From: an uncultured Prevotellaceae bacterium
GTDB lineage: Bacteria > Bacteroidota > Bacteroidia > Bacteroidales > Bacteroidaceae
DNA: 8,070 nt
NCBI GenBank assembly: GCA_946187025.1
Contig: CAMHPM010000059.1
Span: 1 to 8,070, forward strand
Reading direction: 5' to 3'
Both the position numbers and the translations under genes were made by a program. Under the pieces are notes generated by a model that was given only the letters and a program-made list of their open reading frames with translations, was not told where the DNA came from and ran no database searches. Shown here piece after piece: positions 5,210 through 8,070 of this stretch. The first letter of the stretch is position 1. Every line of letters starts with the position of its first letter.

Positions 5210-6464
5210 TCAAAAGGGATACTGGTGGGTACCATCGCTCTACCTGGGCGAGGCACTACCGTTTTCGGCCGTAATGCTCATATCGGTCATCATGTTCAAG
5301 GAGTTCGGGCTTACCGATGGAGAAATAACTGTATATACCGGCTGGCTGGGACTGCCATGGGTGATAAAGCCATTGTGGAGTCCTCTCATCGACAACCTCC
5401 GCACCAAACGCTGGTGGATACTCACCATGCAGTTCACCATGGGTGTGGCACTGGCTCTTGTTGCCTTCACCCTGCCCTCGCCGTTTTGGTTGCAGAGTTC
5501 GTTGGCATTGTTCATGATAATAGCATTTGCGAGTGCCACACACGACATCTCGGCCGACGGTTTCTACATCATAGGCCTGCCCGACCGTGAGCAAGAGCTC
5601 TATGTAGGTGTGCGCAACACCTTCTACCGCATAGGCATGGTAGTGGGTCAAGGCGGCTTGGTCATGCTGTGCGGATGGTTGCAATCGGGTGCAGGCATGT
5701 CGCGTGAGCTGAGCTGGGGTGCAATTTTCATCATCATAGGCATCCTCATGGCTCTGCTGGCAACCTATCACCTGTTCACATTGCCGCGAGTAGAGACATC
5801 GCGCCACGACCGTTTCAACCTGAAGGAGCAAGCCATCGAGTTCTGGAAGACACTGAAGGTGTTTGGCACCAAGCCACACATCATCACTGCCTTGCTATTC
5901 ATCCTCCTGTTCCGTCTGCCCGAAGGTCTGCTCACAAAGATTGTGCCTTTGTTTCTCACACGCTCTGCCGAGGAAGGAGGTCTCGCTCTGAGCAACGAAC
6001 ATTTCGGCCTTATATATGGTACGCTCGGTGTCATCGGGTTGTTGCTCGGCGGCATCATTGGCGGATGGGCCGTTTCACGGTGGGGACTGAAACGCTGCCT
6101 TTGGCCGCTTGTGCTCTGCATCACCCTGCCCGACATCGTGTATGTGTATCTCAGTTTCATGCCTACCACCAGCTTGTGGCTCATCGGCACATGTGTCTGC
6201 ATCGAGCAGTTGGGCTATGGTCTCGGCTTCGCTGCATATACACTCTATCTCGTCACCTTCTCGCGAGGCGAGCGTTCGACGGCCGTATTCTCCATCTGCA
6301 CTGCCGGGCAGTATCTCGGCGGCGTGATGTTGCCGGGTATGGTATCGGGACTCATATCGCAGAATACGGGCTACCCTACGTTTTTCATCATCGTCATGGC
6401 TTTGTGTCTTGTCACATTCGCAGTGACGGCAATGGTGAAAATCGACGGCAAGTCCGAGGCTTAA
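5202..6464 (+). CDS. AmpG-like MFS permease
   Basis: The product has 420 residues, is highly hydrophobic, and has about 12 predicted membrane segments. The N-terminal region YLGEALPFSAVMLISVIM followed by GWLGLPWVIKPLWSPLIDN (about 47-65) corresponds to the AmpG-type signature LPYxxKFLWAPLxDR. Further segments with ASATHDISADGF and the late EQLGYGLGFAAYTLYL helix also fit that MFS branch. AmpG proteins import anhydro-muropeptides from the periplasm for cell-wall recycling; E. coli AmpG is longer (491 aa), and this shorter form is usual in Bacteroidetes. ATG 5202 overlaps the SpoIID stop (ATGAATAA), indicating translational coupling. A sugar or siderophore substrate cannot be excluded. The gene is followed by array B and then a strong terminator. 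Confidence 0.85.
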   Translation: MNNQKGYWWVPSLYLGEALPFSAVMLISVIMFKEFGLTDGEITVYTGWLGLPWVIKPLWSPLIDNLRTKRWWILTMQFTMGVALALVAFTLPSPFWLQSSLALFMIIAFASATHDISADGFYIIGLPDREQELYVGVRNTFYRIGMVVGQGGLVMLCGWLQSGAGMSRELSWGAIFIIIGILMALLATYHLFTLPRVETSRHDRFNLKEQAIEFWKTLKVFGTKPHIITALLFILLFRLPEGLLTKIVPLFLTRSAEEGGLALSNEHFGLIYGTLGVIGLLLGGIIGGWAVSRWGLKRCLWPLVLCITLPDIVYVYLSFMPTTSLWLIGTCVCIEQLGYGLGFAAYTLYLVTFSRGERSTAVFSICTAGQYLGGVMLPGMVSGLISQNTGYPTFFIIVMALCLVTFAVTAMVKIDGKSEA

Positions 6465-6493
6465 GCCAGACGGTCGGCACGGCTCGTATTTGC

Positions 6494-6580
6494 GAGTGCG
6501 CAGTCGCAAGGCTGTGAGTGTGCAGTCGCAGGCCTGTGAGTGCGGACTCGCAGGGCCGAGAGTGCGGACTCGCAGACGAG
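6494..6580. repeat. GC-rich 22-bp tandem repeat, array B (4 units)
   Basis: Four units start at 6494, 6516, 6538 and 6560, at exactly 22-base spacing. They share the core GAGTGCGSACTCGCAGG followed by CCTGT or CCGA. Units are near-palindromic, e.g. GCGAGTGCGCAGTCGC at 6492-6507. The first unit opens TTTGCGAGTGCGCA, like TTTACGAGTGCGCA in array A, and the last closes ACTCGCAGAC exactly as in A. Both arrays therefore have four units, the same orientation and the same end sequences. It lies 29 bases after the permease stop codon and before the terminator. Confidence 0.85.
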
Positions 6581-6600
6581 GTGTTGCACAAGGGTTGATA

Positions 6601-6638
6601 AAACAATGCACCGCAGTGTTTACTGCGGTGCATTGTTT
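6601..6638. terminator. Bidirectional intrinsic terminator, 17-bp perfect hairpin
   Basis: Bases 6601-6617 (AAACAATGCACCGCAGT) and 6622-6638 are perfect reverse complements around a GTTT loop. The arm starts with A's and ends with T's, so a U-rich tail can form in either direction. It lies between the plus-strand permease operon (stop at 6464) and the minus-strand lipoprotein gene (stop at 6665), so it can end both. Confidence 0.9.
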
Positions 6639-6664
6639 GTAATTGATTTCTATTGTAATGAGGC

Positions 6665-7252
6665 TTAGAGTCCGAGCTTGCCTTTCACGTCGCTCACACC
6701 CTTGTCGATAGCGTCGTTAGCCTTCTGCTTAGCGTCATCTACTGCTTGTGTAGCAGCTTCTTCGGCAGCAGCCTTGGTGTCTTCAACAGCCTGCTTACCA
6801 GCTTCAACGGCTTCGTTGGCAGCATCCTTGGCAGCATCTACAGCCTCGTTTGCTGTCTCTGCTGCAGCTGCAGGGATTGCAGCAACTTTGCTCACTACTT
6901 CGCTCACTGCACTCTGTGCTACAGTTGCGAGTTCAGGACTCAGAGCCTCAATCTTTGCCTTGTTTGCCTCTACAAACTCTTGCAGCTTAGCTGTCCACTG
7001 CTGTGCTAGTTCGTTCTTTCCGTCAGCAATGAGGGCAGCAATCTTTGCCTTGATGGCGTCGATAGTAGCCTTCACGGCATCGGTGTCTTCGGCCTCGAGA
7101 CCTGCCTCGAGCTCGTCGATGTTGTCGGCAAGTTCCTGATCAACAGCCTCTACTTCTGTTCCTTCAGTTGTCTCGGTTGAGTTTGCACCACCCGTGCAAG
7201 CACTCAGTGCGATAGCTGCAACAGCCATCAGCGTAACAAACATTTTCTTCAT
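6665..7252 (-). CDS. Ala-rich lipoprotein with LEA/apolipoprotein-like helix
   Basis: The 195-residue product starts with a lipoprotein signal MKKMFVTLMAVAAIALSAC; LSAC is the lipobox, with Cys19 as the lipidated residue. An acidic Thr/Gly/Glu segment (20-50) follows, then a long Ala/Lys/Glu/Asp-rich helical region to the C-terminus. Blocks such as EAVDAAKDAANEAVEAGKQA recur with spacing near 11, as in LEA group 3 or apolipoprotein-like proteins. It is probably anchored in the inner or outer membrane facing the periplasm; the function is unknown. Composition suggests kinship with the N-terminal half of the DUF4234 protein at 542-1297. It has its own promoter at 7331-7360 and shares the terminator at 6601-6638. 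Confidence 0.87.
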   Translation of the reverse strand: MKKMFVTLMAVAAIALSACTGGANSTETTEGTEVEAVDQELADNIDELEAGLEAEDTDAVKATIDAIKAKIAALIADGKNELAQQWTAKLQEFVEANKAKIEALSPELATVAQSAVSEVVSKVAAIPAAAAETANEAVDAAKDAANEAVEAGKQAVEDTKAAAEEAATQAVDDAKQKANDAIDKGVSDVKGKLGL

Positions 7253-7330
7253 ACTTTCTTTGTTTTTAATGGGTTAATACTAAATGTTGTTGAATACTTT
7301 TATATGCAATTCCATTTGTTATTCCGACCG

Positions 7331-7360
7331 CAAATATACGAAGTTTTTGTTACTCTGCAA
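7331..7360 (-). promoter_or_regulatory. Promoter of the lipoprotein gene
   Basis: On the minus strand TATATTTG (7338 down to 7331) is an exact TAnnTTTG -7 box. A TTG at 7360-7358 gives a 19-base spacer, a full match to the Bacteroidetes consensus. The predicted leader is about 70 bases and A/T-rich. Confidence 0.8.
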
Positions 7361-7402
7361 TAGTTTTATTAAAAAAAGTTATGGCTGAAACACATTATTT
7401 CT

Positions 7403-7432
7403 TTGCCGTTTCAGGAATAATGCTTAACTTTG
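7403..7432 (+). promoter_or_regulatory. Promoter of the arabinofuranosidase gene
   Basis: TTG at 7403-7405 (within CTTTGCC) and TAACTTTG at 7425-7432 are separated by 19 bases, a full match to the Bacteroidetes promoter consensus. Transcription would start near 7439, leaving a leader of about 40 bases. It is back to back with the lipoprotein promoter, 42 bases apart. Confidence 0.78.
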
Positions 7433-7482
7433 AGGCGTAAATCATAATTTAAAATCATCAAAACAAGCTATATCTAATGATT

Positions 7483-8070
7483 ATGAAACACTCACTTATC
7501 ATTGCAGCCATGCTCATGGCTGGCGCAAGTGCAGCAGATGCACAGGTTGTCATCAATGTCGATGCCAACCAACGTGGACCTATGATCAGTCCTACTCACT
7601 ACGGAATTTTCTATGAAGACATCAACCACGCAGCCGACGGAGGACTGTATGCCGAGTTGATTCGCAACCGCTCGTTCGAGGACGACACCATGTTCTCGGG
7701 ACGTGGCATGAACCGCCGCCGCAACCAGGACGGGCAGAACGCTGCCGCGCAGCAGACGCGCATCACCGGATGGCACGTGAATGGCAACATAACACTGAGC
7801 CTTACTCAGCAGAACCTGCTCAACGATGTGCAGCATAATGCGCTGAACGTGAAGGTAGATCAAAACGGCGGATGGGTGAGCAACGAGGGATTCTGGGGCA
7901 TCAACGCGGTGAAGGGCCGCAAGTATAAGCTGTCGTTCTGGGCAAAGAGCGATGCTGGATACTCGAGCGACGTGACTTTCCAGCTGATGAAAGAGAACAC
8001 GGTGCCTGTAGCCGCAGCAACCGTGAAACTGAAACTCGATAAAAAATGGAAGAAATACACAGCTGAATTC
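7483..8070 (+). CDS. GH51 alpha-L-arabinofuranosidase, 5' part (runs off the window)
   Basis: The open frame gives 196 residues to the last base with no stop, so the gene is cut by the window edge. MKHSLIIAAMLMAGASAADA is a signal peptide with likely cleavage before Gln21. The mature start has PMISPTHYGIFYEDINHAAD, then GGLYAELIRNRSFED, the N-terminal hallmark of Bacteroidetes GH51 alpha-L-arabinofuranosidases. From about residue 85 (GWHVNGNITLSL, then WVSNEGFWGINAVKGRKYKLSFWAKS) it looks like the CBM4-type beta-sandwich inserted in these enzymes. They remove arabinose side chains from arabinan or arabinoxylan outside the cytoplasm. The catalytic Glu residues lie beyond the window. An in-frame ATG two codons upstream (7477) is an equally possible start. 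Confidence 0.9.
   Translation, partial: MKHSLIIAAMLMAGASAADAQVVINVDANQRGPMISPTHYGIFYEDINHAADGGLYAELIRNRSFEDDTMFSGRGMNRRRNQDGQNAAAQQTRITGWHVNGNITLSLTQQNLLNDVQHNALNVKVDQNGGWVSNEGFWGINAVKGRKYKLSFWAKSDAGYSSDVTFQLMKENTVPVAAATVKLKLDKKWKKYTAEF

Noticed and set aside
5256..5879. 207-codon minus-strand open frame
   Set aside because: It lies wholly within the AmpG-like gene, antisense, with no recognisable domain.

Overview
The window looks like chromosomal DNA from a Bacteroidales bacterium, probably Prevotella- or Bacteroides-like. This rests on the L21 sequence, a GH51 arabinofuranosidase of the gut-Bacteroidetes type, and repeated promoters with the Bacteroidetes -7 box TAnnTTTG. Two of these have a TTG 19 bases upstream and one has it 20 bases upstream. 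Shine-Dalgarno sequences are essentially absent. Genus-level placement is inference.

Left part (1-1297, minus strand): rplU (ribosomal protein L21) has its own promoter and a short leader that may fold. Upstream of it lies a membrane protein with an LEA/apolipoprotein-like amphipathic N-terminus and a DUF4234-type membrane domain. A 16-bp inverted repeat separates the two genes and probably terminates the latter.

Divergent spacer (1298-1841): it holds the promoter of the DUF4234 gene, a four-copy GC-rich 22-bp tandem repeat (array A), and a promoter-like -7 box for the rightward operon.

Central operon (1842-6464, plus strand): (i) a glycosyltransferase family 2 protein joined to a GalT/HIT-superfamily DUF4922 domain, interrupted by a frameshift near 2507 that looks like a 13-base deletion; (ii) a SpoIID/LytB-domain protein with no visible export signal; (iii) an AmpG-like MFS permease whose start overlaps the end of the SpoIID gene by 8 bases. 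A second, AT-rich 22-bp tandem repeat fills the gap between (i) and (ii). The set suggests cell-wall sugar or muropeptide handling, but the substrate cannot be read from the sequence.

Right part (6465-8070): array B, a second four-copy GC-rich 22-bp array of the same family as A, follows the permease gene. Next comes a perfect 17-bp hairpin terminator between convergent genes, then a minus-strand Ala-rich, LEA-like lipoprotein. Two divergent promoters follow. Last is the 5' end of a secreted GH51 alpha-L-arabinofuranosidase that runs off the window.

The least explained items are the paired GC-rich arrays, the AT-rich intercistronic array, the broken GT2/DUF4922 gene, and the recurrence of LEA-like helices in two genes flanking the operon.
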